Of a stretch of DNA of 64,000 nt, positions 17,433 to 28,592 are shown piece by piece; position 1 is the first letter of the stretch, and each line of letters begins with the position of its first letter. The notes below the pieces were generated by a model. The model saw only the letters and a program-made list of their open reading frames with translations, was not told where the DNA came from and did no database searches. The position numbers were made by a program, and so were the translations under genes. Source of the DNA: Janibacter sp. CX7 (GTDB lineage: Bacteria; Actinomycetota; Actinomycetes; Actinomycetales; Dermatophilaceae); NCBI RefSeq assembly GCF_024362365.1, contig NZ_CP101464.1:434001-498000 (forward strand). The letters are read 5' to 3'.

Positions 17433-18286
17433 GCGGTGGATTCGGAGAGCAGACCGCGTCCGGGCACCTGCACGTGCCGTCGGAGAGCAAGGAGCCCTAC
17501 CCGGCGGAGGTCCTCGAGCAGCTGTCGGCCGAGGCCGAGCAGGTCGTGGCCCGCTACCCGCAGCCGCGCTCGGCGCTGCTGCCGCTGCTGCACCTCGTGC
17601 AGAGCGTCGACGGTTACGTCACCGGTCGCGGCATCGACTTCTGCGCGAGCACGCTCGGCCTGACGACGGCCGAGGTCTCGGGCGTCGCGACCTTCTACAC
17701 CCAGTACAAGCGCCACCCCAACGGCGACTACACCGTCGGCGTGTGCACCAACACCCTGTGCGCGGTCATGGGCGGCGACCAGATCTGGGAGACCGTCAGC
17801 GAGCGCCTGGGCATCGGCCACGACGAGACGACCGAGGACGGCACGATCACCCTCGAGCGCATCGAGTGCAATGCCGCGTGCGACTACGCCCCGGTCGTCA
17901 TGACCAACTGGGAGTTCTTCGACAACCAGACCCCGGAGTCGACCGTCCGGCTCGTCGACGACCTGCGCGCCGGCACACCGGTGCGGCCGACCCGCGGACC
18001 CGACCGCCTGTGCACCTTCAAGCAGGTCTCGCGCGTGCTCGCCGGCTTCCCCGACGGGCTCGCCGACGAGGGCATCGGGGCGGGGGAGGCCTCCCTTCGC
18101 GGTGTGGAGCTGGCCCGACGCGAGGGCTGGACGGCACCGGGCGAAGGGGGCGACGCCGACGCGGCGACGTCCACGACCGCAGCGTCGACCGAGGGCATCG
18201 CCACCGGCGAGCAGACCTCGGTCGACACCCCGGCGAATGCGCCCGACGAGCGCCCGACGAGCGAGGGCACGGAGGCTGACAAGTGA
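17429..18286 (+). CDS. nuoE: NADH-quinone oxidoreductase subunit E
   Basis: 285-residue 24-kDa-type subunit with a thioredoxin-like 2Fe-2S cluster (N1a) in the NADH module. Ligands Cys106 and Cys111 (CTNTLC), Cys147 and Cys151 (CNAACDYAP). About 60 C-terminal residues are a low-complexity Ala/Thr/Glu/Asp tail beyond the conserved domain. ATGA overlap with nuoD; the stop overlaps the nuoF GTG. Confidence 0.97.
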   Translation: MSGGFGEQTASGHLHVPSESKEPYPAEVLEQLSAEAEQVVARYPQPRSALLPLLHLVQSVDGYVTGRGIDFCASTLGLTTAEVSGVATFYTQYKRHPNGDYTVGVCTNTLCAVMGGDQIWETVSERLGIGHDETTEDGTITLERIECNAACDYAPVVMTNWEFFDNQTPESTVRLVDDLRAGTPVRPTRGPDRLCTFKQVSRVLAGFPDGLADEGIGAGEASLRGVELARREGWTAPGEGGDADAATSTTAASTEGIATGEQTSVDTPANAPDERPTSEGTEADK

Positions 18287-19602
18287 CGACGCTGACCCCG
18301 ATCCTCACGAAGTTCTGGGACCACCCGCAGTCGTGGACCCTCGCGACCTACGAGGACAACGACGGCTACGCCGCCCTTCGTCAGGCGCTGCAGAGCGACC
18401 CGGCGGATCTCGTCCAGGCGGCCAAGGACTCCGGCCTGCGCGGCCGTGGCGGCGCCGGCTTCCCGACCGGCATGAAGTGGGGCTTCCTGCCCCCGCCCGA
18501 CGGCGGGCCCCGCTATCTCGTCGTCAACGCCGACGAGTCCGAGCCGGGCACGTGCAAGGACATCCCGCTGCTCATGGCGGCGCCGCACTTCCTCGTCGAG
18601 GGGGTGGCGATCACCTCCTTCGCCATCGGCTGCAACCACGCCTTCATCTACCTGCGCGGTGAGGTCGTCCACGTCTACCGCCGCCTCATGCGCGCGGTCG
18701 AGGAGGCCTACGCGGCCGGCTACCTCGGCAAGGACATCCTCGGGACCGGCTTCGACCTCGACGTCACGGTGCACGCGGGCGCCGGCGCCTACATCTGCGG
18801 CGAGGAGACGGCCCTGCTCGACTCCCTCGAGGGCCGTCGCGGCCAGCCGCGGCTCAAGCCGCCCTTCCCGGCCGTCGCCGGCCTCTACGCGCGACCGACG
18901 GTCGTCAACAACGTCGAGTCCATCGCCTCGGTGCCGGTCATCATCCGCAAGGGCGCCGAGTGGTTCTCCGACATGGGCACGGAGAAGTCGCAGGGCTTCG
19001 GCATCTTCTCGCTCTCGGGCCACGTCAAGCGGCCGGGGCAGTACGAGGCACCGCTCGGCATCACGCTGCGCGAGCTCATCGACATGGCCGGTGGCATGCG
19101 CGACCCCAACCACCCGCTGAAGTTCTGGACGCCGGGTGGTTCGTCGACGCCGATCTTCACCCAGGAGCACCTCGACGTGCCGCTCGACTTCGAGTCGGTC
19201 GCGGCCCACGGCTCGATGCTCGGCACCCGCGCGCTGCAGATCTTCGACGACACCGTCTCGGTCGTGCGCTGCGTCAGCCGCTGGACCGACTTCTACAAGC
19301 ACGAGTCGTGCGGCAAGTGCACCCCGTGCCGCGAGGGCACGTGGTGGCTCGCCCAGATCCTCGAGCGCCTCGAGCACGGTCACGGCACGCCCGAGGACAT
19401 CGACAAGCTCGTCGACATCTGCGACAACATCCTCGGCCGCTCCTTCTGCGCCCTCGGTGACGGTGCGACCAGCCCGATCACCTCGGCGGTCAAGCACTTC
19501 CGGGAGGAGTTCGAGGCCGGGTGCCACACCCCGGCGAGCGAGCTCTTCCCGCCCGCCGCCTCGACGCTCTTCCACCACGAGACCGCACAGGTGACCGCAT
19601 GA
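18283..19602 (+). CDS. nuoF: NADH-quinone oxidoreductase subunit F
   Basis: 439-residue 51-kDa-type subunit that binds NADH and FMN and carries cluster N3. Gly-rich [10 protein letters not shown] (54-63) and [12 protein letters not shown] bind the nucleotide and flavin. The 4Fe-4S motif [13 protein letters not shown], with a further Cys in SFCALGDGA, is intact. GTG start overlaps nuoE. Confidence 0.97.
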   Translation: MTTLTPILTKFWDHPQSWTLATYEDNDGYAALRQALQSDPADLVQAAKDSGLRGRGGAGFPTGMKWGFLPPPDGGPRYLVVNADESEPGTCKDIPLLMAAPHFLVEGVAITSFAIGCNHAFIYLRGEVVHVYRRLMRAVEEAYAAGYLGKDILGTGFDLDVTVHAGAGAYICGEETALLDSLEGRRGQPRLKPPFPAVAGLYARPTVVNNVESIASVPVIIRKGAEWFSDMGTEKSQGFGIFSLSGHVKRPGQYEAPLGITLRELIDMAGGMRDPNHPLKFWTPGGSSTPIFTQEHLDVPLDFESVAAHGSMLGTRALQIFDDTVSVVRCVSRWTDFYKHESCGKCTPCREGTWWLAQILERLEHGHGTPEDIDKLVDICDNILGRSFCALGDGATSPITSAVKHFREEFEAGCHTPASELFPPAASTLFHHETAQVTA

Positions 19603-21968
19603 CCGTCGCAGACACTACCGACCAGCAGGCACCCCCGGAGCTGATCAACCTCAGCATCGACGGCATCGCCGTCGCCGTGCCCAAGGACACCCTCGTCATC
19701 CGGGCGGCCGAGGAGGCCGGGATCCAGATCCCGCGCTTCTGCGACCACCCGCTCCTCGAGCCGGTCGGCGCCTGCCGGCAGTGCCTCGTCGAGGTCGCGA
19801 CGCCCGACCGCGAGGGCAACGTCAAGCCGATGCCCAAGCCGCAGGCCAGCTGCACGATGACGGTGAGCGAGGGCATGCAGGTGCGCACCCAGCACACCTC
19901 GCCGGTCGCCGACAAGGCGCAGCAGGGCGTCATGGAGCTGCTGCTCATCAACCACCCGCTCGACTGCCCGGTGTGCGACAAGGGCGGCGAGTGCCCGCTG
20001 CAGAACCAGGCGATGAGCAACGGCCGGGCCACCTCGCGCTTCGACGACGTCAAGCGCACCTATCCCAAGCCGATCAACATCTCCTCGCAGGTGCTCCTCG
20101 ACCGCGAGCGCTGCGTCCTGTGCGCCCGGTGCACCCGGTTTTCCGACCAGGTCGCCGGCGACCCCTTCATCGCGCTCGTCGAGCGCGGGGCGCTGCAGCA
20201 GGTCGGCATCTACGAGGAGCAGCCCTTCGAGAGCTACTTCTCCGGCAACACCGTCCAGATCTGCCCGGTCGGCGCGCTCACCGGTGCCGCCTACCGCTTC
20301 CGCTCCCGGCCCTTCGACCTCGTCTCGAGCCCCGACGTCTGCGAGCACTGCGCCGACGGCTGCTCCCTTCGCACCGACCACCGCCGGGGCAGCGTGCTGC
20401 GCCGCATGGCCGGCAACGACCCGCAGGTCAACGAGGAGTGGAACTGCGACAAGGGCCGCTGGGCCTTCGTCTCCGCCGACCTCGGTGACCGCTTCGAGCT
20501 GCCGATGGTGCGCGACGCCGAGGGCGAGCTGCGGGTCGCCTCGTGGCAGGAGGCCCTGGCCGTCGCGGCCGACGGGCTGCGCGCCGCACAGGGTCACGGG
20601 GTGCTCGTCGGCGGCCGGGTGAGCGTCGAGGACGCCCACGCCTACGCCACCTTCGCCCGCTCGGTGCTGCGCACCGAGCACGTCGACCACCGCGCCCGGC
20701 CGCACTCGGCCGAGGAGCGCGAGTTCCTCCTGCGGCACGTCGCGGGGACGACGCCGGAGACCGGCGTGACCTTCGAGGAGGTCGGCCGGGCCAGCTCGGT
20801 CCTGCTCGTCGGGCTGGAGCCCGAGGAGGAGAGCCCGATCCTCTTCCTGCGGCTGCGCAAGGCGCACCGCAAGGCCGGCACGAGCGTCTTCACCGTCGCC
20901 CCGCTGGCGACCCGCGGCCTCGACAAGCTCGGCGGCACGCTCATCCCGTCGGCGCCCGGCACCGAGACCGAGGTGCTCACCGCGCTCACGGGCGAGATCG
21001 GGCCCGGCTCCGAGGGCGACCCGCTGACCGCCGCCCACGCCGCGCTGCGCGGCGAGCGGCCGGTCGTGCTCGTCGGCGAGCGTCTGGCCACCGTGCCCGG
21101 TGCCCTCACCGCGGCTGCCCGCCTGGCGGAGGTGACCGGGGCCCGCCTGGCCTGGGTCCCGCGACGGGCGGGGGAGCGCGGCGCGATCGATGCCGGCTGC
21201 CTGCCCGGCGAGGGCGGTCTCGACACCGCCGGCATCGTCGCCGCGGCCGCCTCCGGCTCGGTCGGCGGCCTCGTCGTCGGTGGCGTCGACGCCGACGACC
21301 TCGGGGTCGCCGGTGCCCGTGAGGCCTTCGAGCGCGCCTTCGTCGTCTCCCTCGAGATCCGGCCCAGCAGCGTCACCGAGCACGCCGACGTCGTGCTGCC
21401 GGTGGCCCCGCACGCCGAGCGCGAGGGCGCCTTCGTCAACTGGGAGGGTCGCGTGCGGTCCTTCGAGGCGGCGCTGTCGACCACCGCCCTGCCCGACCAC
21501 CGGGTGCTGCACATGCTCGCCGACGAGATGGGCGAGTTCCTCGGCACGCGCACGACCGCCGAGGCGCGCCGCGCGCTCGAGGCCACCGCCGCGCCCCGCG
21601 CGACCGGCGAGGCCCCGCAGGTGCCGCAGGCGGACCCGGCGCAGCCCGGTGAGGGAGAGCTCGTCCTCGCCACCTGGCGCCTGCTGCTCGACAAGGGCAG
21701 CCTGCAGGACGGCGAGGCCTTCCTCGCCGGCACGGCCCAGGCGCCGCGAGCGCTCGTGTCGCCGGCGACGGCGCAGTCCTTCGGCCTCGTCGAGGGTGAC
21801 CTCGTCACGGTGAGCGCCGAGGACCTGCGGGTCACCGTCCCCGTCGTCATCCGCGACATGGTCGACCACGTCGTGTGGTTGCCGACCCACTCGGAGAGCT
21901 GCGACCTGCGCAGCCTCTCCGGCCGAGCCGGAGCGATCGTCTCCGTGACGAAGGGGGGTGCGGCATGA
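19599..21968 (+). CDS. nuoG: NADH-quinone oxidoreductase subunit G
   Basis: 789-residue 75-kDa-type subunit with several Fe-S clusters. 2Fe-2S ligands Cys48, Cys59 and Cys62 lie near the N-terminus. The His/Cys ligand segment [17 protein letters not shown] and the 4Fe-4S segment [10 protein letters not shown] follow, then CEHCADGC and a molybdopterin-oxidoreductase-like domain. The start ATG overlaps the nuoF stop. The large C-terminal domain no longer carries a molybdenum site in this family. Confidence 0.96.
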   Translation: MTVADTTDQQAPPELINLSIDGIAVAVPKDTLVIRAAEEAGIQIPRFCDHPLLEPVGACRQCLVEVATPDREGNVKPMPKPQASCTMTVSEGMQVRTQHTSPVADKAQQGVMELLLINHPLDCPVCDKGGECPLQNQAMSNGRATSRFDDVKRTYPKPINISSQVLLDRERCVLCARCTRFSDQVAGDPFIALVERGALQQVGIYEEQPFESYFSGNTVQICPVGALTGAAYRFRSRPFDLVSSPDVCEHCADGCSLRTDHRRGSVLRRMAGNDPQVNEEWNCDKGRWAFVSADLGDRFELPMVRDAEGELRVASWQEALAVAADGLRAAQGHGVLVGGRVSVEDAHAYATFARSVLRTEHVDHRARPHSAEEREFLLRHVAGTTPETGVTFEEVGRASSVLLVGLEPEEESPILFLRLRKAHRKAGTSVFTVAPLATRGLDKLGGTLIPSAPGTETEVLTALTGEIGPGSEGDPLTAAHAALRGERPVVLVGERLATVPGALTAAARLAEVTGARLAWVPRRAGERGAIDAGCLPGEGGLDTAGIVAAAASGSVGGLVVGGVDADDLGVAGAREAFERAFVVSLEIRPSSVTEHADVVLPVAPHAEREGAFVNWEGRVRSFEAALSTTALPDHRVLHMLADEMGEFLGTRTTAEARRALEATAAPRATGEAPQVPQADPAQPGEGELVLATWRLLLDKGSLQDGEAFLAGTAQAPRALVSPATAQSFGLVEGDLVTVSAEDLRVTVPVVIRDMVDHVVWLPTHSESCDLRSLSGRAGAIVSVTKGGAA

Positions 21969-23368
21969 CGGGCATGACCCTCCTCGCCGCCGCAGCCGAC
22001 AAGCCGGTCCCGGCGGACTTCAGCGACACCCCGCTGTGGCTCTCGCTCGTCAAGGCGCTGCTGCTCTTCGTCTACCTGCTCGTGTCGGTGCTGCTCGTCA
22101 TCTGGTTCGAGCGCCGCGTCATCGGTCGCATGCAGCAGCGCCCCGGCCCCAACCGCAACGGCCCCTTCGGCCTGCTGCAGACCCTCGCCGACGGCATGAA
22201 GTCGATGTTCAAGGAGGACGTGCGGCCCAAGGCCGCCGACGCCCTGATCTTCACCATCGCGCCGGTGATCTTCGCGTCGATGGCCTTCGTCGGCTTCTCG
22301 ATCATGCCGCTCGGCGGGATGGTCTGGATGTTCGGTCACCACACCCCGCTGCAGCTGACCGACCTGCCGGTCGCCGCGCTGCTCGTCCTCGCCGTCGCCG
22401 GCGTCGCGGCCTACGGCATCGTCCTCGGCGGCTGGTCCGCCGGCTCGACCTACCCCCTGCTCGGTGGCCTGCGGGCGACCGCCCAGCTGATCTCCTACGA
22501 GATCGCCATGGGCCTGGCCCTCGTCGCCGTCTTCATGTACGCGGGCTCGATGAGCACGAGCGAGATCGTCGCCGCCCAGAGCGACCTCTGGTACATCGTC
22601 CCGGCGTGCGTCTCCTTCGTCATCTACGTCATCACGATGGTCGGCGAGACCAACCGTCTGCCCTTCGACCTCGCCGAGGGTGAGGGCGAGATCGTCGGCG
22701 GGTACTTCACCGAGTACTCCGGCATGCGCTTCGCGATGTTCTTCCTCGGCGAGTACATCAGCATGTTCACCGTCTCCGCCCTGGCGACGACGCTCTTCCT
22801 CGGTGGCTGGCAGGCGCCTCCCGGCATCGCCGCCATCGGCGACGGCATGCTCAACACCGGCTGGTGGGGCCTGCTGTGGTTCACCGTCAAGCTCTGGCTC
22901 TTCATGTTCTTCTTCGTCTGGCTGCGCGGCACCCTGCCCCGCACCCGCTACGACCAGTTCATGCGCTTCGGCTGGAAGTTCCTCATCCCCGTCACCGTCG
23001 CGTGGGTCATCGCCGTGGCCTTCATCCGCGGCGCCGACGCCGGCTTCTTCGGTGACGGAACGGTCGGCCTGCTCGGCCGCGAGTTCCCGATCTCCTCGCT
23101 GATCATCGTCGGTGTCCTGGGTGTCCTCGTCCTCGGCTCCACGTGGATCTGGGAGACGAAGGTCGACCAGCGCGCCCGCGAGGAGGAGGCCGCCGCGGAG
23201 GTGCCCGAGGAGGTCGACCCCTGGGCCGAGGGCTACCCCGTGCCGCCGCTGCCCGGCCAGCGCCTCGTCGAGGCGCCCCGTGGTGGGACGGCCATCGACA
23301 CCCGGCCGGCACCCCCTTCGACCGAGACCAGCACCCCGTCCACCTCCGAGGAGGAGCACCGTGGCTGA
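21965..23368 (+). CDS. nuoH: NADH-quinone oxidoreductase subunit H
   Basis: 467-residue membrane subunit linking the peripheral arm to the proton pumps; forms the quinone channel entrance. [21 protein letters not shown] near residue 43 and [18 protein letters not shown] in the middle are conserved. About 65 polar C-terminal residues extend past the last helix. ATGA overlap with nuoG, 8-nt overlap with nuoI. Confidence 0.97.
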   Translation: MTGMTLLAAAADKPVPADFSDTPLWLSLVKALLLFVYLLVSVLLVIWFERRVIGRMQQRPGPNRNGPFGLLQTLADGMKSMFKEDVRPKAADALIFTIAPVIFASMAFVGFSIMPLGGMVWMFGHHTPLQLTDLPVAALLVLAVAGVAAYGIVLGGWSAGSTYPLLGGLRATAQLISYEIAMGLALVAVFMYAGSMSTSEIVAAQSDLWYIVPACVSFVIYVITMVGETNRLPFDLAEGEGEIVGGYFTEYSGMRFAMFFLGEYISMFTVSALATTLFLGGWQAPPGIAAIGDGMLNTGWWGLLWFTVKLWLFMFFFVWLRGTLPRTRYDQFMRFGWKFLIPVTVAWVIAVAFIRGADAGFFGDGTVGLLGREFPISSLIIVGVLGVLVLGSTWIWETKVDQRAREEEAAAEVPEEVDPWAEGYPVPPLPGQRLVEAPRGGTAIDTRPAPPSTETSTPSTSEEEHRG

Positions 23369-23960
23369 CGACACCGCCAAGGGAGGGTTCTTCGCCGACC
23401 TCTTCGCCCCCGTGGCCGGCTTCGGCGTGACCTTCGCGACGATGTTCCGCAAGGTCGCGACCCAGGAGTACCCCGAGGTCAAGTGGCCCACCCAGCCGCG
23501 CTTCCACGGCCGCCACCAGCTCAACCGTCACCCCGACGGTCTCGAGAAGTGCGTCGGCTGCGAGCTGTGCGCCTGGGCCTGCCCGGCCGACGCGATCCTC
23601 GTCGAGGGCCGCGGCAACGACGACGAGCGGGGGCTGCGCTTCAGCCCCGGCGAGCGCTACGGGCACATCTACCAGATCAACTACCTGCGCTGTATCTTCT
23701 GCGGGCTGTGCATCGAGGCCTGCCCGACCCGGGCGCTGACGATGACCAACGAGTACGAGCTCGCCGACAACAACCGCGCCGACCTGATCTTCACCAAGGA
23801 GCAGCTCCTCGCGCCGCTCCAGGAGGGGATGCTCCCCGCGCCCCACCCGATGGTCGAGGGCATGGAGGAGCGCGACTACTACCAGGGCAAGGTCGCCACG
23901 GCCACGCCCGAGCAGCGCGAGTGGGTCGAGCAGCACGCGAGCTCGGAGGAGGGCCGATGA
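23361..23960 (+). CDS. nuoI: NADH-quinone oxidoreductase subunit I
   Basis: 199-residue ferredoxin-like subunit with clusters N6a and N6b: Cys64/67/70/74 and Cys111/114/117/121. GTG 23361 is chosen because an in-frame upstream extension would lie inside nuoH and is not conserved in type; an 8-nt overlap with nuoH is then seen. Stop overlaps the nuoJ ATG. Confidence 0.96.
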   Translation: MADDTAKGGFFADLFAPVAGFGVTFATMFRKVATQEYPEVKWPTQPRFHGRHQLNRHPDGLEKCVGCELCAWACPADAILVEGRGNDDERGLRFSPGERYGHIYQINYLRCIFCGLCIEACPTRALTMTNEYELADNNRADLIFTKEQLLAPLQEGMLPAPHPMVEGMEERDYYQGKVATATPEQREWVEQHASSEEGR

Positions 23961-24724
23961 CCGGCACCGGTGAGGCCGTCGTCTTCTGGGTCCTCAGTCT
24001 CGTCGCCGTCCCCGGCGCGCTCGCCCTGCTCTTCGCCCGCAAGGCGGTGCACGCGGCCATCGGCATGGTGACGACGATGATCGTCCTGGGCGTCTTCTAC
24101 CTCCTGCAGGAGGCTCCCTTCCTCGGCGTCGTGCACATCTTCGTGTACACGGGCGCGGTGATGATGCTCTTCCTCTTCGTCGTCATGCTCGTCGGCGTCG
24201 ACCACTCGTCCTCGCTCGTCGAGACGATCAAGGGCCAGCGTCTGCTCACCGTGCTCGTCTCGGTCGCCGGCCTGCTGCTGCTCTTCTCCGCCATCGGCCG
24301 GGTCGTCTACGAGGGCAACCCGACGCTCGCGGAGGTCAACGCCGACCCCGGCAACGTCGAGGCCATCGCCTACCTCGTCTTCGGTCGCTACGTGTGGCTC
24401 TTCGAGGTCACCGCCGGTCTGCTCACCGTCTCCGCGCTCGGCGCCATGGTCTTCGCGCACCGCGAGCGGATCATCGCCAAGCCGACCCAGCGAGAGTGGA
24501 TGGAGCGCCGCTTCCGCGAGGGCAAGCACCTCTCCGGTCTGCCGGTCCCGGGCGTCTACGCGCGGCACAACGCCGTCGACACCCCGGCCCTGCTGCCCGA
24601 CGGCAGCATCTCCGAGCTCTCGCTCAACCGCGTGCTCGTCGCCCGTGACCAGGTGACGACCCCGACGCGCTACCGCCAGCTCGAGGACACCGAGACCACC
24701 ACCGAGGGAGGTGAGCAGCAGTGA
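23957..24724 (+). CDS. nuoJ: NADH-quinone oxidoreductase subunit J
   Basis: 255-residue membrane subunit with five helices in the first 165 residues, including [22 protein letters not shown] (the helix that flexes in turnover). A cytoplasmic tail of about 85 residues, longer than in proteobacteria, follows. ATGA overlap with nuoI; stop overlaps the nuoK GTG. Confidence 0.96.
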   Translation: MTGTGEAVVFWVLSLVAVPGALALLFARKAVHAAIGMVTTMIVLGVFYLLQEAPFLGVVHIFVYTGAVMMLFLFVVMLVGVDHSSSLVETIKGQRLLTVLVSVAGLLLLFSAIGRVVYEGNPTLAEVNADPGNVEAIAYLVFGRYVWLFEVTAGLLTVSALGAMVFAHRERIIAKPTQREWMERRFREGKHLSGLPVPGVYARHNAVDTPALLPDGSISELSLNRVLVARDQVTTPTRYRQLEDTETTTEGGEQQ

Positions 24725-25020
24725 GCCCGATGAACTACATCTACCTCGCGACGATCCTCTTCGTGATCGGTGGCGCGACCGTCCTGCTGCGACGCAACGC
24801 GATCATCGTCTTCATGGGTGTCGAGCTCATGCTCAACGCCGCCTCGCTCGCCTTCGTCACCTTCGCCCGCATGCACGGGTCGGTCGAGGGGCAGGTCATC
24901 GCCATGTTCGTCATGGTCGTGGCCGCCGCCGAGGTCGTCGTCGGACTCGCCATCATCATGGCCGTCTTCCGTGCCCGCCGCTCGGCCTCGGTCGACGACG
25001 CCAACCTGCTGAAGCTGTAA
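24721..25020 (+). CDS. nuoK: NADH-quinone oxidoreductase subunit K
   Basis: 99-residue three-helix subunit of the Mrp-like antiporter group. [13 protein letters not shown] carries the conserved membrane Glu, and [16 protein letters not shown] the second. GTG 24721 has GGAGGT 8 nt upstream and overlaps the nuoJ stop; an ATG 9 nt later is the alternative. Confidence 0.95.
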   Translation: MSPMNYIYLATILFVIGGATVLLRRNAIIVFMGVELMLNAASLAFVTFARMHGSVEGQVIAMFVMVVAAAEVVVGLAIIMAVFRARRSASVDDANLLKL

Positions 25021-25029
25021 GGAGCCACC

Positions 25030-26910
25030 TTGCTCACCGACATCGCCTGGCTCCTCGTGGCCCTGCCCCTCCTCGGGGCGGCGCTGCTGCTCCTCGGCGG
25101 CCGCCTCACCGACTCCTTCGGGCCGCTGCTCGCGACCGCCCTGTCCTGGGGCTCCTTCCTCGTGGGCGCCGCCATCTTCGTCTCGATGCTCGGCACCTCC
25201 GCGGAGGAGCGCTCCGGCACCGTGCAGCTGTGGGACTGGGTCCCCGCCGGCAGCATCGACGTCGCCGCCGGGCTGCTCGTCGACCCGCTCTCGGTCGCCT
25301 TCGTCCTGCTCATCACCTTCGTCGGGTCGCTCATCCACGTGTACTCGCTCGGCTACATGGAGCACGACCCCGACAAGCGGCGCTTCTTCGCCTACCTCAA
25401 CCTCTTCGTCGCGTCGATGCTCCTGCTCGTCCTCGCCGACTCCTACCTGCTGCTCTTCGTCGGCTGGGAGGGCGTGGGCCTGGCCTCCTGGCTGCTCATC
25501 GGCTTCTGGAACCACAACCCCGCCTACGCCACGGCGGCCAACAAGGCCTTCATCGCCAACCGCATCGGCGACGTCGGCCTGATCCTCGCGATGACGCTCA
25601 TGCTCGCGACCTTCGGCACCGTCGACTTCGCCGCGGTCGACGCCGCGGTCGGGGGCGCGGGGGAGGGCGTGCTCACCGCGATCGGCCTGCTGCTCCTGCT
25701 CGGCGCCTGCGGCAAGTCGGCGCAGTTCCCCCTGCAGTCCTGGCTGGGTGACGCGATGGCGGGCCCGACCCCGGTCTCAGCGCTCATCCACGCCGCGACG
25801 ATGGTCACCGCCGGTGTCTACCTCGTCGTGCGCAGCCACCACATCTTCGACGCGGCGCCGAATGCCCAGCTCGCGGTCGTCGTCGTCGGCGCGATCACCC
25901 TCGTCTACGGAGCGATCGTCGGCTGCGCCAAGGACGACATGAAGAAGGCGCTCGCCGCCTCGACGATGAGCCAGATCGGCTACATGATGCTCGCCGCGGG
26001 TCTCGGCCCGGTCGGCTACGCCTTCGCGATCTTCCACCTCGTGACGCACGGCTTCTTCAAGGCAGGCATGTTCCTCGGTGCCGGGTCCGTCATGCACGGC
26101 ATGGGCGACCAGGTCGACATGCGCCGCTTCGGCGGCCTGTCGACGGTCATGAAGATCACCTGGGTGACCTTCGGCCTGGGCTGGCTCGCGATCCTCGGGG
26201 TTCCCCCCTTCGCCGGCTTCTGGAGCAAGGACAAGATCATCGAGGCCGCCTTCGTCGGCGAGGGCTGGCGGCCGTGGGTCTTCGGACTCGTCGCGCTCCT
26301 CGGCGCCGGCATCACGGCCTTCTACATGTCGCGCCTGTTCTTCATGACCTTCCACGGCAAGCGGCGCTGGACCGACGACGTCCACCCGCACGAGTCGCCC
26401 CTGACGATGACGATCCCGATGATGGTCCTCGCCGTCGGCTCGGCCCTGCTGGGTCTCGTCCTCGCGACCGTCGCCCCGATCACGACCTGGCTCGAGCCGG
26501 TCCTCGGCCACGTCGAGCACCACGAGCCGGTGCTGCCGGTGCCGGTCCTCATGGCGGGCACGCTGCTCGTCGTGGCCGTCGGCGCCGTCTGGGCCTGGCT
26601 GGTCTACGGCCGCGACGAGGTCCCCGTCGTCGCGCCGGCCGGCAGCGCGCTCACCCGCGCGGCTCGCGCCGACCTCTACCAGGACGAGCTCAACTCGACC
26701 CTGCTGCAGTGGCCCGGCATCGGGCTCACCCGGGGTCTGACCTCCTCCGACCGTGAGCTCGTCGACGGCTCCGTGCTGAGCCTGTCCCGCGCGATCGAGA
26801 CGACCTCCTCCTGGCTGCGCACGGCCCAGAACGGCTATGCGCGCTCCTACGCCCTGACGATGCTCACCGGTGTCGTCGTCTTTCTCGGTGCACTGTGGGT
26901 GATCAACTGA
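25030..26910 (+). CDS. nuoL: NADH-quinone oxidoreductase subunit L
   Basis: 626-residue proton-pumping antiporter-like subunit. GWEGVGLASWLLIGFW holds the essential Glu, and GKSAQFPLQSWL the Lys; STMSQIGYMMLAAGLG follows. TTG start with AAGGAG spaced 7 nt, the only plausible initiator for the conserved N-terminus. TGATG overlap with nuoM. Confidence 0.96.
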   Translation: MLTDIAWLLVALPLLGAALLLLGGRLTDSFGPLLATALSWGSFLVGAAIFVSMLGTSAEERSGTVQLWDWVPAGSIDVAAGLLVDPLSVAFVLLITFVGSLIHVYSLGYMEHDPDKRRFFAYLNLFVASMLLLVLADSYLLLFVGWEGVGLASWLLIGFWNHNPAYATAANKAFIANRIGDVGLILAMTLMLATFGTVDFAAVDAAVGGAGEGVLTAIGLLLLLGACGKSAQFPLQSWLGDAMAGPTPVSALIHAATMVTAGVYLVVRSHHIFDAAPNAQLAVVVVGAITLVYGAIVGCAKDDMKKALAASTMSQIGYMMLAAGLGPVGYAFAIFHLVTHGFFKAGMFLGAGSVMHGMGDQVDMRRFGGLSTVMKITWVTFGLGWLAILGVPPFAGFWSKDKIIEAAFVGEGWRPWVFGLVALLGAGITAFYMSRLFFMTFHGKRRWTDDVHPHESPLTMTIPMMVLAVGSALLGLVLATVAPITTWLEPVLGHVEHHEPVLPVPVLMAGTLLVVAVGAVWAWLVYGRDEVPVVAPAGSALTRAARADLYQDELNSTLLQWPGIGLTRGLTSSDRELVDGSVLSLSRAIETTSSWLRTAQNGYARSYALTMLTGVVVFLGALWVIN

Positions 26911-28592
26911 TGGACAACCTGCCCTGGCTGACCCTGCTCATGGTCGTGCCGCTCGTCGGCGCGCTCGTGGTGGCGGTCCTCCCTTCGCGCAGTGCGCAGC
27001 TCGCCCGACCCATCGCCCTCGGGGTCTCCCTGCTCACCCTCGTGCTCGGCATCGTCGCGACCGCGACGAGCTTCAGCCGCGGCAGCAGCGAGCAGTTCCA
27101 GATGGTCGAGCGCCACGACTGGATCCCGCAGTTCGGCGTCAGCTACGCCCTCGGCGTCGACGGTATCTCGCTCGCCCTGATCCTCATGGCGCTCGTGCTC
27201 GTGCCGGTGTGCATCCTCGCCGCGTGGGACGACGTGCCCGAGGGGGGCGCCTGGCACAAGGGCTACTTCGCCCTGCTGCTCTCGCTCCTGCCCTTCATGG
27301 TCGGTGTCTTCTCCGCGATCGACGTCTTCCTCTTCTACGTCTTCTTCGAGGCCATGCTCATCCCGGTCTACTTCCTCATCGGGATGTACGGCGGTGCCCA
27401 CCGCCAGGCCGCTGCGATGAAGTTCCTCCTCTTCTCCCTCGCAGGCGGGCTGATCATGCTCGTCGGCGTCATCGCCCTCTACCTCCAGGGTCCGGGCGGG
27501 TCCGAGGGCTTCCTCGTCCAGCGGCTCACCGGCCTCGAGATCGGCGGCTCGGCCGAGCGCTGGATCTTCGTCGCCTTCTTCATCGCCTTCGCGGTCAAGG
27601 CGCCGATGTGGCCGGTGCACACCTGGCTCCCCGACGCCGCCGCGGCCTCGCGGCCCGCCGTCGCGACGCTGCTCGTCGGCGTCCTCGACAAGGTCGGCAC
27701 ATACGGGATGATCCGCTTCTGCCTCCAGCTCTTCCCCGAGGCGAGCCAGTGGGCGACGCCGGTCGTCGTCACCCTCGCGGTGATCTCGATCCTCTACGGG
27801 GCGATCCTGGCGATCGGCGAGCGCGACATGATGCGCCTGATCGCCTTCACCTCGGTGAGCCACTTCGGCTTCATCGTCCTGGGCATCTTCGCCTTCACGT
27901 CCGTCTCCCAGTCGGGCGCGAACTTCTACATGGTCAACCACGGCTTCGCGACGGCCGGCCTCTTCCTCGTGGCCGGCATGCTCATCGCCCGCCGCGGCAG
28001 CCAGCGCATCGACGACTACGGCGGCTGGCAGCGCGCCACCCCGTGGCTGGCCGGCTCCTTCCTCATCGCCGGGCTCGCCACCCTGTCGCTGCCGGGTCTG
28101 TCGACCTTCGTCTCGGAGTTCCTCGTCATCGCCGGGTCCTGGTCGCGCCAGCCGGTTGCGACGGCCTTCGCGGTGTGGGGCGTCGTCCTCGCCGCGATCT
28201 ACGTGCTGCTCATGTACAAGCGGATCTTCACCGGCCCGCCGCCGGTCGTCGTCGGTGACGCCGAGGCCGAGGCCGGAGCAGACGACCTCGCCGTCGCCGC
28301 CCGGACGCAGGAGGCCACGCCGGCCGCGGCCGAGCTGCCCTACGTGCGGGCCGACCTCGACGAGGGCGTCACCCCGGCCCGGCTGTCCGCGCCGCTGCGC
28401 GACCTCGGCTGGCGGGAGAAGGCCGTCGTGGCCCCCGTCGTCGTGGCCCTCGTCGTGCTCGGCTTCTTCCCCAAGCCGGTGCTGGACACCCTCGACCCGG
28501 CGGTCGAGCGGACCCTCCAGATCGTCGGCGTCAGCGACCCGGCCCCGTCCGCCCCCGCCGACGCCGGCTCGACCTCCGGGAGTGACCACTGA
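26910..28592 (+). CDS. nuoM: NADH-quinone oxidoreductase subunit M
   Basis: 560-residue antiporter-like subunit. FYVFFEAMLIPVYFLIG carries the conserved Glu and KAPMWPVHTWLPDAAA the Lys. A C-terminal loop rich in Glu and Ala (around residues 440-490) is typical of actinobacterial NuoM. TGATG overlaps on both sides. Confidence 0.96.
   Translation: MDNLPWLTLLMVVPLVGALVVAVLPSRSAQLARPIALGVSLLTLVLGIVATATSFSRGSSEQFQMVERHDWIPQFGVSYALGVDGISLALILMALVLVPVCILAAWDDVPEGGAWHKGYFALLLSLLPFMVGVFSAIDVFLFYVFFEAMLIPVYFLIGMYGGAHRQAAAMKFLLFSLAGGLIMLVGVIALYLQGPGGSEGFLVQRLTGLEIGGSAERWIFVAFFIAFAVKAPMWPVHTWLPDAAAASRPAVATLLVGVLDKVGTYGMIRFCLQLFPEASQWATPVVVTLAVISILYGAILAIGERDMMRLIAFTSVSHFGFIVLGIFAFTSVSQSGANFYMVNHGFATAGLFLVAGMLIARRGSQRIDDYGGWQRATPWLAGSFLIAGLATLSLPGLSTFVSEFLVIAGSWSRQPVATAFAVWGVVLAAIYVLLMYKRIFTGPPPVVVGDAEAEAGADDLAVAARTQEATPAAAELPYVRADLDEGVTPARLSAPLRDLGWREKAVVAPVVVALVVLGFFPKPVLDTLDPAVERTLQIVGVSDPAPSAPADAGSTSGSDH

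Noticed and set aside
19380..23524. Very long minus-strand open frames (up to about 960 codons) opposite nuoG and nuoH, and similar ones opposite nuoM2, nuoN2 and pepN
   Set aside because: In GC-rich DNA the frame antisense to a coding frame stays open. Their products are Arg/Asp/Glu/Gly low-complexity, with no domains, and the sense genes are certain.
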